Shown piece after piece: positions 1 through 5,990 of a stretch of DNA of 5,990 nucleotides. Positions within the stretch are counted from its first letter, which is position 1. Each line of letters begins with the position of its first letter. The notes under the pieces were generated by a model. It did no database searches and was not told the origin of the DNA. It saw only the letters and a list, made by a program, of their open reading frames with translations. The DNA is from JBGPRB01 sp964422155. GTDB lineage: Bacteria > Chloroflexota > Dehalococcoidia > Dehalococcoidales > RBG-16-60-22. The translations under genes and the position numbers were made by a program. The stretch lies in the NCBI GenBank assembly GCA_964422155.1, contig CAYQZZ010000092.1, forward strand, positions 1-5,990, written 5' to 3'.

Positions 1-1
1 C

Positions 2-655
2 ACCCAGCAAGCCCTCGACATCGTCTGCTCGGCGGAAATCGAGGGGCCTTACGCCCTGTTCGGCCAGATTCCCACCAGGCACGGTCGGGCGCGGGCTACC
101 GTCACGCTCAAGGACGGCTCCACTTTCTATAACACCCTGCTCTGGGCGTGCAAGGACGGCTATATCGCCCTGAACCTCCTGCTCAACCCCACCGCCGCCA
201 AGAACAACCTCAGCATGATGGAGTACATCAAGAAAGACGGCATCGATATCGGCTTTCTGGAAGGCTGGGCATGGGACAAAAAAAGCTGGGAGGACATGAG
301 CCGAGAGCAGGCCGAAAAGCTCATGGAAACCCTGGGCAAATTCTTCATGAACCACACCAAGGACGAACTGCTCAAGCTGGCGACGGAGAACCGCTTCCAG
401 CTCGGTCCCTGCAATAATGCCGAAGACGTCCTTAAATACCCCCAGCTTAAAGCCAGGAACTTCTGGAAAGAAGTCGAACACCCGGAACTGGGTAAAAGTC
501 TCAAATACCCCGGAGGCGCCGTGGTAACGACCCAGGGATATGTCGGGGTAAAGCGGCGGGCACCGCTTATCGGCGAACACAACGAGGAAATTTATAAAGA
601 ACTGGGCATATCCGCCGATGAACTAAAGGCTCTGAAAAAGCAAAAGGTGATATAG
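2..655 (+). CDS. CaiB/BaiF family (class III) CoA-transferase, C-terminal part (5' end outside window)
   Basis: The frame is open from the first complete codon at position 2 to the TAG at 653-655, giving 217 residues of what should be a protein of roughly 400. Family members move CoA between an acyl-CoA and a free carboxylic acid through an aspartyl-CoA intermediate, in the cytoplasm. Seen here: GRARATVTLKDG followed by a YIALNL strand, as in the middle of these proteins; the late KARNFWKEVEHPELGK stretch; and the family's C-terminal signature LIGEHNEEIYKELGI. The catalytic Asp lies in the missing N-terminal half, so activity cannot be judged. The next gene downstream is a full-length paralogue on the same strand, 153 bases away. 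The two could be subunits of one heteromeric enzyme, as in benzylsuccinate CoA-transferase (BbsE/BbsF), or independent enzymes. The substrate cannot be read from sequence. The family call is firm; the true start is unseen. Confidence 0.9.
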   Translation, partial: TQQALDIVCSAEIEGPYALFGQIPTRHGRARATVTLKDGSTFYNTLLWACKDGYIALNLLLNPTAAKNNLSMMEYIKKDGIDIGFLEGWAWDKKSWEDMSREQAEKLMETLGKFFMNHTKDELLKLATENRFQLGPCNNAEDVLKYPQLKARNFWKEVEHPELGKSLKYPGGAVVTTQGYVGVKRRAPLIGEHNEEIYKELGISADELKALKKQKVI

Positions 656-661
656 TGATAA

Positions 662-722
662 TGTCATTCTTCGGGGGAATGGTTACGGATTCTTCCCCCG
701 ACAAGTCGGGGTCAGAATGACA
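662..722. repeat. Palindromic intergenic repeat, copy 1 (TGTCATTCT...AGAATGACA)
   Basis: Nine-base terminal inverted repeats, TGTCATTCT (662-670) and AGAATGACA (714-722), enclose a strongly structured interior. TCGGGGGAA (671-679) can pair with TTCCCCCGA (693-701), or CCCCGAC (696-702) can pair with GTCGGGG (705-711) over a two-base loop. The right part, GGATTCT...CAGAATGACA (687-722), matches units at 736-761 and 2109-2135. No transposase is present, so this looks like a REP/MITE-type non-autonomous repeat. It fills most of the gap between the two CoA-transferase genes. Confidence 0.8.
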
Positions 723-735
723 ATATGGGGGTTGT

Positions 736-761
736 GGATTCTGGCCTTCGCCAGAATGACA
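736..761 (+). repeat. Short hairpin repeat, copy 2 of the GGATTCT...CAGAATGACA family
   Basis: This unit reads GGATTCT, then the core GGCCTTCGC, then CAGAATGACA. ATTCTGGC (738-745) and GCCAGAAT (750-757) form a perfect 8-bp stem over a CTTC loop. It shares its flanks with the copies at 687-722 and 2109-2135 but has a different core. A further loose end-fragment, GGAATGACA, occurs at 776-784, just before the start region of the downstream gene. It could be a mobile palindrome or a stabilising mRNA stem; no function is shown. Confidence 0.75.
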
Positions 762-794
762 GTTGTGGGGAGGTGGGAATGACAATAAATACCC

Positions 795-803
795 GGGAGG
801 AAG
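795..803 (+). promoter_or_regulatory. Shine-Dalgarno site for the GTG start at 809
   Basis: GGGAGGAAG contains a full GGAGG core at 796-800, eight bases before the GTG at 809. It is the main sequence reason for choosing GTG over the upstream in-frame ATGs. A competing GGGGAGG at 767-773 stands five bases before the ATG at 779, so both starts could be used; homology of the N-terminus favours the GTG. Confidence 0.65.
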
Positions 804-808
804 ATACC

Positions 809-2041
809 GTGTCCAAGAAGCCTTTTGAAGGAGTAAAGCTAATACAGCTCTGCTGGGCGGGGGTAGGCGTTTATACGTGCAACTATCTCAGCCACTACGG
901 AGCGACGACGATACGCGTGGAAACTGCGACAAGGCCGGACCCGGTTCGGCTCTTTGCCCCGTTCGCTCCCACCAACAAACCGGGTGAGCCGGTGGGACTG
1001 GAACGCAGCGCCTTCTTCTCCATCACCCACACCGCCCCGGAAATGGATATCAGCCTGAACTTCAAGCAGCCGGAAGCCATTGAAATCTTTAAAAAACTGG
1101 TGGCCTGGGCGGATGTGGTCGCTGAGGGATTCCCCGCCGGCGTCATGGACAAGCTGGGACTGGACTACGAGGGCCTGAAAAAGGTAAACCCGCAAATCAT
1201 CATGTTCCGCACCTGCGGCTACGGGCATACCGGCCCCATGGCCGACCAGCCCGGCTTCGGCAGTATTTTAACCGCCGTTACCATGATGGATACTATCGTC
1301 GGCTGGCCGGACAGGCCCCCGGTGCCCCCCTCCACCTACTATACCGACCAGCTATCGCCGATGTATGCCTCCCTGGCCATCATGGCTGCCCTTGATTACC
1401 GCCGACGCACTGGCAAGGGACAGTACATCGACCATGCCCAGATAGAGGCCGGATTGAACTACATGACTCCTCTTATCCTCGATTACCAGGTCAACCACCG
1501 TGAGCTGACGCTGAAAGGCAATAAGAGCGACTACGCCGCACCCCACGGCATCTACCGCTGTAAAGGTGATGATAGATGGGTGGCCATCGCTGTGATGAAC
1601 GACGATGAGTGGCAGAGCTTTGTAAAAGTTATCGGCAGTCCGAAATGGTCAAAGGATAAAAAATATACCACCGCGGCAGGCCGGGTGAAAAACAGCGATG
1701 AGCTCGATATCCGGGTGGAAGAGTGGACGGTTGACTACATGCCGGAACAGGTCCAGAAAATGCTTCAGGATAAAGGGGTCGGCGCGGGATTGGTCGCCAA
1801 TGCCAAAGACATTGATAAAGACCCTCAGCTCAATCATTATAACTTCTACCGGGAGCTAGAGCATCCCTACATGGGCAAACTGCGCTATTACCACCCCGCC
1901 CCCATCAAGCTATCAGCGGTGGAAACGGCGGTGCAGCGTCCCGTCCTGCTAGGTGAGCATACCGACTATATCTGCACGAAAATTCTCGGCATGTCCCAGG
2001 GTGAGGTAGACCGGCTGAGGAAGAAAGGCGTCTTCGAATAG
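809..2041 (+). CDS. CaiB/BaiF family (class III) CoA-transferase, complete
   Basis: This 410-residue protein has the normal length for the family, whose members transfer CoA between an acyl-CoA and a carboxylate. The N-terminus has the usual PFEGVKLIQL opening and a Rossmann-like CoA-binding half (YGATTIRVE at about 30-38). Residues 136-151 show the conserved CGYGHTGP...QPGFG stretch. The likely catalytic aspartate is D180 (in STYYTDQLSP), placed just before the conserved AALDYRRRTGKGQYID segment (193-208). The second domain ends with LLGEHTDYI (380-388) and a charged C-terminal helix. I chose the GTG at 809 because GGGAGGAAG lies just upstream at good spacing and because family members begin close to PFEGVK. 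The frame is open upstream, with an alternative ATG at 779 (10 extra residues, its own GGGGAGG) and another at 725, but that DNA is repeat-derived. Substrate unknown; it may pair with the upstream paralogue. Confidence 0.92.
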   Translation: MSKKPFEGVKLIQLCWAGVGVYTCNYLSHYGATTIRVETATRPDPVRLFAPFAPTNKPGEPVGLERSAFFSITHTAPEMDISLNFKQPEAIEIFKKLVAWADVVAEGFPAGVMDKLGLDYEGLKKVNPQIIMFRTCGYGHTGPMADQPGFGSILTAVTMMDTIVGWPDRPPVPPSTYYTDQLSPMYASLAIMAALDYRRRTGKGQYIDHAQIEAGLNYMTPLILDYQVNHRELTLKGNKSDYAAPHGIYRCKGDDRWVAIAVMNDDEWQSFVKVIGSPKWSKDKKYTTAAGRVKNSDELDIRVEEWTVDYMPEQVQKMLQDKGVGAGLVANAKDIDKDPQLNHYNFYRELEHPYMGKLRYYHPAPIKLSAVETAVQRPVLLGEHTDYICTKILGMSQGEVDRLRKKGVFE

Positions 2042-2053
2042 CCGGTAGCCTGC

Positions 2054-2136
2054 CTGTCATTCTGAGGAACGTAGTGACGAAGAATCCGTATTTCAAACAG
2101 GAGAAGACGGATTCTTCACTTCGTTCAGAATGACAG
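2054..2136. repeat. Large imperfect inverted repeat in the convergent intergenic gap
   Basis: The left arm 2054-2089 (CTGTCATTCTGA...AAGAATCCGT) and right arm 2107-2136 (ACGGATTCTT...TCAGAATGACAG) are reverse complements over their outer 12 and inner 10 bases. The middle parts are similar (AACGTAGTG against ACGAAGTG), with a few extra bases in the left arm. The two arms are separated by 17 bases. Each arm is one unit of the same family found at 662-722 and 736-761, here arranged head to head. It begins 12 bases after the stop of the CoA-transferase gene, so the transcript would end in, or pass through, a long hairpin. It lacks a following T-run and I do not call it a classical terminator. Confidence 0.85.
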
Positions 2137-2165
2137 CTAAGAGGGAAAAAAGAGATAGGGACACA

Positions 2166-2196
2166 GGGGGTGAGGTCTTAAAAAACCTCCACCCCC
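2166..2196 (-). terminator. Candidate terminator hairpin downstream of the formate dehydrogenase gene
   Basis: GGGGGTGAGGT (2166-2176) and ACCTCCACCCCC (2185-2196) pair with a single bulge around an 8-base A-rich loop (CTTAAAAA on the + strand). The hairpin lies 19 bases beyond the stop codon at 2216, where an operon terminator is expected. The nearest U-tract on the - strand transcript (complement of the A-run 2146-2151) is 14 bases past the stem, which is not canonical, so intrinsic termination is uncertain. Being symmetric, the stem could also act on the convergent + strand transcript. Confidence 0.5.
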
Positions 2197-2215
2197 GTAA
2201 AAAGCATTTATCCAC

Positions 2216-5179
2216 TTACCACTTTTCCTGCGCCAGACGGGCAATAAGCCACTTCTTAAGACGCTCGTCCAATTTACCAACCCAGGACTCAATCTTGCGG
2301 ATATCGCCGCTGGCGATGGCCACCTTTTCTTCCGACGTTAAATCATACTCTTTTAGTGCCTGAGCCGGGTTCTCGGCGAGCCGGGCGAGGAAGGCATTAT
2401 CCTGGGTAGCCCTGTCCAGGACCGCCAGCACCGCTTTGACGGCGGACACTTTGAACTCCGGTATCTTGGCCACCGGGTCTAAAGCATTATTTGTAAGCGT
2501 GTTTACCGGCGACTCCTTCCAGTGGAAAGCCATGAAAGCCAGACCTGGGGAGGTCTTATCGGTGATATTGACCGGCGCTTCTATTTTGCCCCGCTCCGAA
2601 GCCACCGACACGAGGTCGCCGTCTACAATACCGAGCTTCAAGGCATCGTCCGGGTGAATATCAATATAGCCGTTGGGAGACAGGTCACGCAACACCCTGG
2701 ACCGGCGGCTCATGCTACCGGTATGCCAGTGCTCCAGTATGCGGCCGGTGGTCAGGATAAGGGGATAATCGGGAGAGACCGACTCCGCCGGAGGTCTATA
2801 GTCCACAGCATGGAATTTGCCCAGGCCCCGCGAAAATTTATCTTTATGAAGCGTGGGCGTGCCCGGGTCTTCTCTATCGCGGCAGGGCCACTGTAAGCCA
2901 TAGCCGTCCAGCCGGTCACAGTACATTCCGCCGTAAATGGGCGTCAGTGAAGTAACCTCCTGGTTGATTTCCTCAATACTCCGGTAAGGGAACGGATAAC
3001 CCATCTCTGTGGCCAGCATAGAAATAATCTGCCAGTCGGGTTTAGCCTCGCCGGGCGGCTCGACGGCTTTACGGATTCTCTGTACCCGCCGCTCGGTACT
3101 GGTATAGGTGCCGTCTTTCTCGGCAAAAGCGGTCGCCGGCAGTATAACATCGGCAAGAACAGCCGTCTCGGTGGGGAAGATATCCTGCACCACCATGAAT
3201 TCCAGCTGCTGTAAAGCCCGCCTGGTATGGACCGTATAGGGCTCGCTCATTATCGGGTTTTCGCCGACGACATACATACCTTTGATTTCACCGCGTATCG
3301 CCGACTCAATCTGTTCCGTCACGGGCAGTCCCGGTTTATCTTTAATTTTACAGTTCCACGCCTTCTCAAATTTCTGCCTGGCTTCGGGATTGGTTACCTG
3401 CTGGTAACCGGGGAAAACGTTGGGCAGAGCACCCATGTCACAGGAGCCCTGGACATTGTTCTGGCCCCGGAGAGGACTGAAACCGGTACCCTCCCGTCCC
3501 ATATTTCCCGTCAGCATCAGCAGGTTGGCGACGCTCTTCACATTATCCGTACCGGTGGTATGCTGGGTGATACCCATGCCGTAGAGGACAGCCGCCTTCT
3601 CGGCACTGGCGAAAAGGCGCGCCGCCCTGATAATATCAGCCTTAGGCACACCGGTAATCCCTTCGGCTAAATCCGGCGTATATTTCTTGACGGTCGCGGC
3701 CATCTCCTCGAAACCCTCGGTACGCTCCTCGATGAATTTTTTATCGTGCAGGCCTTCAGCGAGAATGACATTCATCATGGCGTTGAGCAAAGCCACATCC
3801 GACCCGGGCTTCTGGCGCAGATGAATGGCGGCCTTCTTGGCGAGGAGGATGGTGCGGGGGTCAGCTACGATGAGTTTGGTCTTGCCCGACCTCACCGCCT
3901 GGCGGACGACCCGTCCGATGATGGGATGGCATTCGGTGGTATTGGAGCCGATGATAAAGAGGATGTCCGCCTGGGCGAAATCAGCGATGGAGTTGCTCAT
4001 AGCGCCATCACCGAAAGCGATAGCCGCCGCAGCCACCGTCGAAGCATGGCAGAGACGGGCACAGTGGTCGACATTGTTGGTGCCGATGACCGCACGGGCG
4101 AATTTCTGCACCAGGTAGTTTTCCTCGTTGGTACACTTGGCCGAGCTCAAAACCCCGAGGCTATCCGGCCCATGCTCCGCTTTAATTCTGGACAGTCTGT
4201 CCGTCACAAGCCCGAGGGCTTCTTCCCAGGTGGCTTCGCGGAAGATGTTTTTAAAATTGCCGTTGACCTCGACGTCCTTGCTCCAGCCCTCTTTCCTTAT
4301 CAGCGGCTTTGTCAGACGGTCGGGATGACCGACGAAGTCGAAGCCGAACCTTCCCTTAACGCAGAGGCCACCCTTGTTGACGGGGCTTTCCTTATCGCCA
4401 CGAACGCTGACTATTTCATTGCCGCGGACACCCAGATATATAGAGCAGCCCACGCCGCAGTAAGGGCAGACCGTTTTAACCTCACGCGCCGGCAGCTTCG
4501 TATTTCTGGACATGAGGGCTCCTGTGGGACACCGCTCCAGACACTCGCCGCAAGCCTCGCAGTTTGATTCCAGAATGGGCTTATCGCCGAAGGTGCTGAC
4601 CGTAGCCGAATCGCCTCTGAAAGCTATGTCGATAGCCTCGACTCCAGCGATTTCGTGGCAGGCACGCCAGCAACGGCCGCAGAGGATGCATTTATTCATA
4701 TCGCGGGTATAGGCGGGGTGGCTATCGTCGATAGGGACGGTCTTCTTACTCTTGCGCATACGGTCGAAGTGCTCCTGCTCAATGCCCAGATAACGAGCCA
4801 CCGTCTGAAGCTCGCAGTTCTGGTTCTTGGCGCAGGTAAGGCAATCACCATGATGGTTAGCCATGATAAGCTCCATAGTAATGCGGCGCGACTGGTTCAC
4901 CAGGGGCGACTCGGTACGGACGACCATGCCGTCGGTGGCCGGGGTGGTGCATGAGGTAGGCAGGCCGCGCATTTTCTCGATTTCTACGATACAAAGTCGG
5001 CAGGCTCCGTACGGCTTGAGGTCGGGGTCATAACAGAGGGTGGGGATATAGACACCGGCCTTGAGCGCCGCTTCGAGCACCGTAGCCCCTTCCGGCACCT
5101 CGACCCTGACTCCATCGATAGTCAGAGAGATGGTCCCCAGTTTTTTCTCACCCGCTACAGTCGAGCTAGTTATCGTCAT
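2216..5179 (-). CDS. fdhA: Formate dehydrogenase catalytic (alpha) subunit, Fe-S-rich NAD(P)-linked type, cysteine form
   Basis: This 987-residue molybdenum/tungsten enzyme subunit would oxidise formate to CO2 or run the reverse, in the cytoplasm. Domains in order: [2Fe-2S] domain (C49, C60, C63, C77); His-Cys3 [4Fe-4S] (H109, C113, C116, C122); two ferredoxin-type clusters (C164/C167/C170/C174 and C207/C210/C213/C217); molybdopterin Fe4S4 domain (C238, C241, C245, C273); catalytic domain (about 289-715); and dinucleotide-binding C-domain (about 803-912) opening with LILTTGRILEHWHTGSMSR. The DHCARLCHAS motif places Cys at 377 as metal ligand next to H378. RGQNNVQGSCDMG (from R571) carries the formate-binding Arg expected from E. 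coli FdhF. Residues about 922-987 form an extra helical tail. ATG at 5179 follows GGAGG at good spacing, 43 bases after the NuoF-like gene. Nitrate reductase or a NuoG homologue is less likely because of the FDH-specific motifs. Confidence 0.95.
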   Translation of the reverse strand: MTITSSTVAGEKKLGTISLTIDGVRVEVPEGATVLEAALKAGVYIPTLCYDPDLKPYGACRLCIVEIEKMRGLPTSCTTPATDGMVVRTESPLVNQSRRITMELIMANHHGDCLTCAKNQNCELQTVARYLGIEQEHFDRMRKSKKTVPIDDSHPAYTRDMNKCILCGRCWRACHEIAGVEAIDIAFRGDSATVSTFGDKPILESNCEACGECLERCPTGALMSRNTKLPAREVKTVCPYCGVGCSIYLGVRGNEIVSVRGDKESPVNKGGLCVKGRFGFDFVGHPDRLTKPLIRKEGWSKDVEVNGNFKNIFREATWEEALGLVTDRLSRIKAEHGPDSLGVLSSAKCTNEENYLVQKFARAVIGTNNVDHCARLCHASTVAAAAIAFGDGAMSNSIADFAQADILFIIGSNTTECHPIIGRVVRQAVRSGKTKLIVADPRTILLAKKAAIHLRQKPGSDVALLNAMMNVILAEGLHDKKFIEERTEGFEEMAATVKKYTPDLAEGITGVPKADIIRAARLFASAEKAAVLYGMGITQHTTGTDNVKSVANLLMLTGNMGREGTGFSPLRGQNNVQGSCDMGALPNVFPGYQQVTNPEARQKFEKAWNCKIKDKPGLPVTEQIESAIRGEIKGMYVVGENPIMSEPYTVHTRRALQQLEFMVVQDIFPTETAVLADVILPATAFAEKDGTYTSTERRVQRIRKAVEPPGEAKPDWQIISMLATEMGYPFPYRSIEEINQEVTSLTPIYGGMYCDRLDGYGLQWPCRDREDPGTPTLHKDKFSRGLGKFHAVDYRPPAESVSPDYPLILTTGRILEHWHTGSMSRRSRVLRDLSPNGYIDIHPDDALKLGIVDGDLVSVASERGKIEAPVNITDKTSPGLAFMAFHWKESPVNTLTNNALDPVAKIPEFKVSAVKAVLAVLDRATQDNAFLARLAENPAQALKEYDLTSEEKVAIASGDIRKIESWVGKLDERLKKWLIARLAQEKW

Positions 5180-5185
5180 CGGTTG

Positions 5186-5190
5186 CCTCC
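5186..5190 (-). promoter_or_regulatory. Shine-Dalgarno site of the formate dehydrogenase gene
   Basis: On the - strand this reads GGAGG, six bases before the ATG whose first base is 5179. It supports the chosen start. The 43-base gap to the preceding stop shows no obvious promoter or terminator, consistent with co-transcription with the NuoF-like gene. Confidence 0.75.
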
Positions 5191-5222
5191 ATTACCATCA
5201 AGTAGCCTCAGTTTCCTTTTAC

Positions 5223-5990
5223 TTATACCTTAGCGCCCACAGGCACAGGCTCGGCGGGAGCCTCGATTGGTTTACCGGAGATTTTCGCCACGGCGCCGAA
5301 TTTCGCCGGGCAAACGTCGCGGCAGGTGCCGCACTTAGTACACTTGCCCTGGTCGATGACATGCACCATCTGCTTGCCGCCCTTTATTGCGGTAACAGGG
5401 CAAGCCCGGGCGCAGATACCGCAGCCAATACACTTAGCGGCGTCAATATAATAGGCTACCAGCGCTTTACAGGACAGCGCCGGACAGCGTTTTTCGTTAA
5501 TATGGGCTTCATACTCGTCCCGGAAGTAGCGTATAGTGGTCAGCACCGGATTGGGAGCCGTACCACCCAGGGCGCAGAGAGAGCCATTTTTGACAGCCTC
5601 GCCCAGTTCCAGCAGTAACTCGATGTCTCCTTTACGGCCATTACCGCTGACGATATCCTGAAGGATATCCAGCATCTGCTTGGTGCCCCAGCGGCACTGG
5701 ATACACTTGCCGCATGACTCCAGCTGGATGAACGTCAGAAAATACCTGGCCACATCCACCATGCAGTTATCTTCGTCCATGACCACCATGCCGCCCGAAC
5801 CAACGATAGAGCCGGCGCTCGCCAGTGATTCATAATCTACCGGCGAATCGAGAAAGCTCGTCGGCAGACAGCCGCCCGAGGGACCGCCGGTCTGAACGGC
5901 CTTGAACTTTTTACCGCCAAAGATACCGCCGCCGATGCCATAAACAATTTCACGCAAAGTAATGCCCATGGGCACTTCGATAAGCCCGGT
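5223..5990 (-). CDS. nuoF: NuoF/HydB-type NADH-binding flavoprotein subunit with C-terminal 2x[4Fe-4S] domain, C-terminal part (5' end outside window)
   Basis: 255 residues are visible and the frame is open through the right edge (TGLIEVPMGITLREIV), so the N-terminal FMN/NADH-binding fold is missing. Seen: the SLBB region with TGGPSGGCLP (34-43); the NADH-dehydrogenase [4Fe-4S] motif ESCGKCIQCRWGT (C93, C96, C99) with its distal C139 in SLCALGG; a KRCPALSC motif (C169, C174); and a bacterial ferredoxin domain with C187/C190/C193/C197 and C217/C220/C223/C227. The ferredoxin tail is absent from respiratory NuoF but typical of HydB/HymB/HylB subunits of NAD-linked hydrogenases and formate dehydrogenases. 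It should take electrons from the formate dehydrogenase encoded 43 bases downstream and pass them to NAD(P)+, perhaps also to ferredoxin. A NuoE/HydC-type [2Fe-2S] partner would be expected just outside the window. The GTG/ATG codons near 5967-5975 are internal, not the start. Confidence 0.93.
   Translation of the reverse strand, partial: TGLIEVPMGITLREIVYGIGGGIFGGKKFKAVQTGGPSGGCLPTSFLDSPVDYESLASAGSIVGSGGMVVMDEDNCMVDVARYFLTFIQLESCGKCIQCRWGTKQMLDILQDIVSGNGRKGDIELLLELGEAVKNGSLCALGGTAPNPVLTTIRYFRDEYEAHINEKRCPALSCKALVAYYIDAAKCIGCGICARACPVTAIKGGKQMVHVIDQGKCTKCGTCRDVCPAKFGAVAKISGKPIEAPAEPVPVGAKV

Noticed and set aside
662..784. Possible CRISPR array from the repeated AGAATGACA segments
   Set aside because: Repeats are short, degenerate, in both orientations and unevenly spaced, with palindromic rather than unique spacer-like interiors; no cas gene is nearby.
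567..785. A 72-codon open frame on the - strand across the first repeat region
   Set aside because: Its peptide (CHSGEGQNPQ..., CHSDPDLSGEES) is a translation of the palindromic repeats, a common source of spurious small proteins, and it overlaps the end of the CoA-transferase gene.
839..1228. A 129-codon open frame on the - strand inside the complete CoA-transferase gene
   Set aside because: It is antisense to a gene with conserved family motifs along its full length and has no independent support.
2130..2363. A 77-codon open frame on the + strand starting inside the convergent-gap repeat
   Set aside because: It starts within the inverted repeat, has no good ribosome site, and runs antisense into the end of the formate dehydrogenase gene.
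3746..4567. A 273-codon open frame on the + strand, inside the formate dehydrogenase gene
   Set aside because: It is antisense to a gene with unmistakable Fe-S and molybdopterin motifs; its translation shows no recognisable domain and is explained by the codon bias of the opposite strand.
5061..5618. A 185-codon open frame on the + strand across the fdhA/nuoF junction
   Set aside because: It overlaps two strongly supported genes and their junction on the opposite strand and has no domain signature.

Overview
The window is an ordinary-looking metabolic stretch with four protein genes in two convergent pairs, two of them cut by the window edges. The left third (2-2041, + strand) carries two tandem genes of the CaiB/BaiF family (class III CoA-transferases): the C-terminal 217 residues of one, then a complete 410-residue paralogue. 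The right two thirds (2216-5990, - strand) carry a redox operon: the C-terminal 255 residues of a NuoF/HydB-type flavoprotein subunit with an appended two-cluster ferredoxin domain, then a complete 987-residue iron-sulfur-rich formate dehydrogenase catalytic subunit.

The formate dehydrogenase has a NuoG/HydA-like N-terminus (one [2Fe-2S], one His-Cys3 [4Fe-4S], two ferredoxin-type [4Fe-4S]), then the molybdopterin domains with their own [4Fe-4S]. The metal ligand is cysteine, not selenocysteine. With the NuoF-like partner, this is the layout of a soluble formate:NAD(P)+ oxidoreductase, possibly one that also uses ferredoxin by flavin-based bifurcation. At least eight Fe-S clusters are encoded in the two visible polypeptides.

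The non-coding DNA is the least ordinary part. The gap between the two CoA-transferase genes (656-808) and the convergent gap (2042-2215) both hold members of one palindromic repeat family. Each unit has the frame GGATTCT-(variable core)-CAGAATGACA, with a different core in each copy. In the first gap the repeat has supplied a possible alternative Shine-Dalgarno/start for the second CoA-transferase gene. A separate G/C-rich hairpin near the end of the formate dehydrogenase gene is a candidate terminator.

The organism is most likely an anaerobic bacterium. Tandem CaiB/BaiF genes, an Fe-S-rich cysteine-type formate dehydrogenase with a NuoF partner, and GTCATTCTGA-type repeats would fit a Chloroflexota (Dehalococcoidia-like) genome. 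This is an inference from gene style; a Desulfobacterota or Firmicutes-like source is not excluded. I found no tRNA, rRNA, CRISPR array, transposase or phage gene, and no clear previously undescribed system. The points most worth a second look are the modular repeat family and the extra C-terminal helical domain on the formate dehydrogenase.
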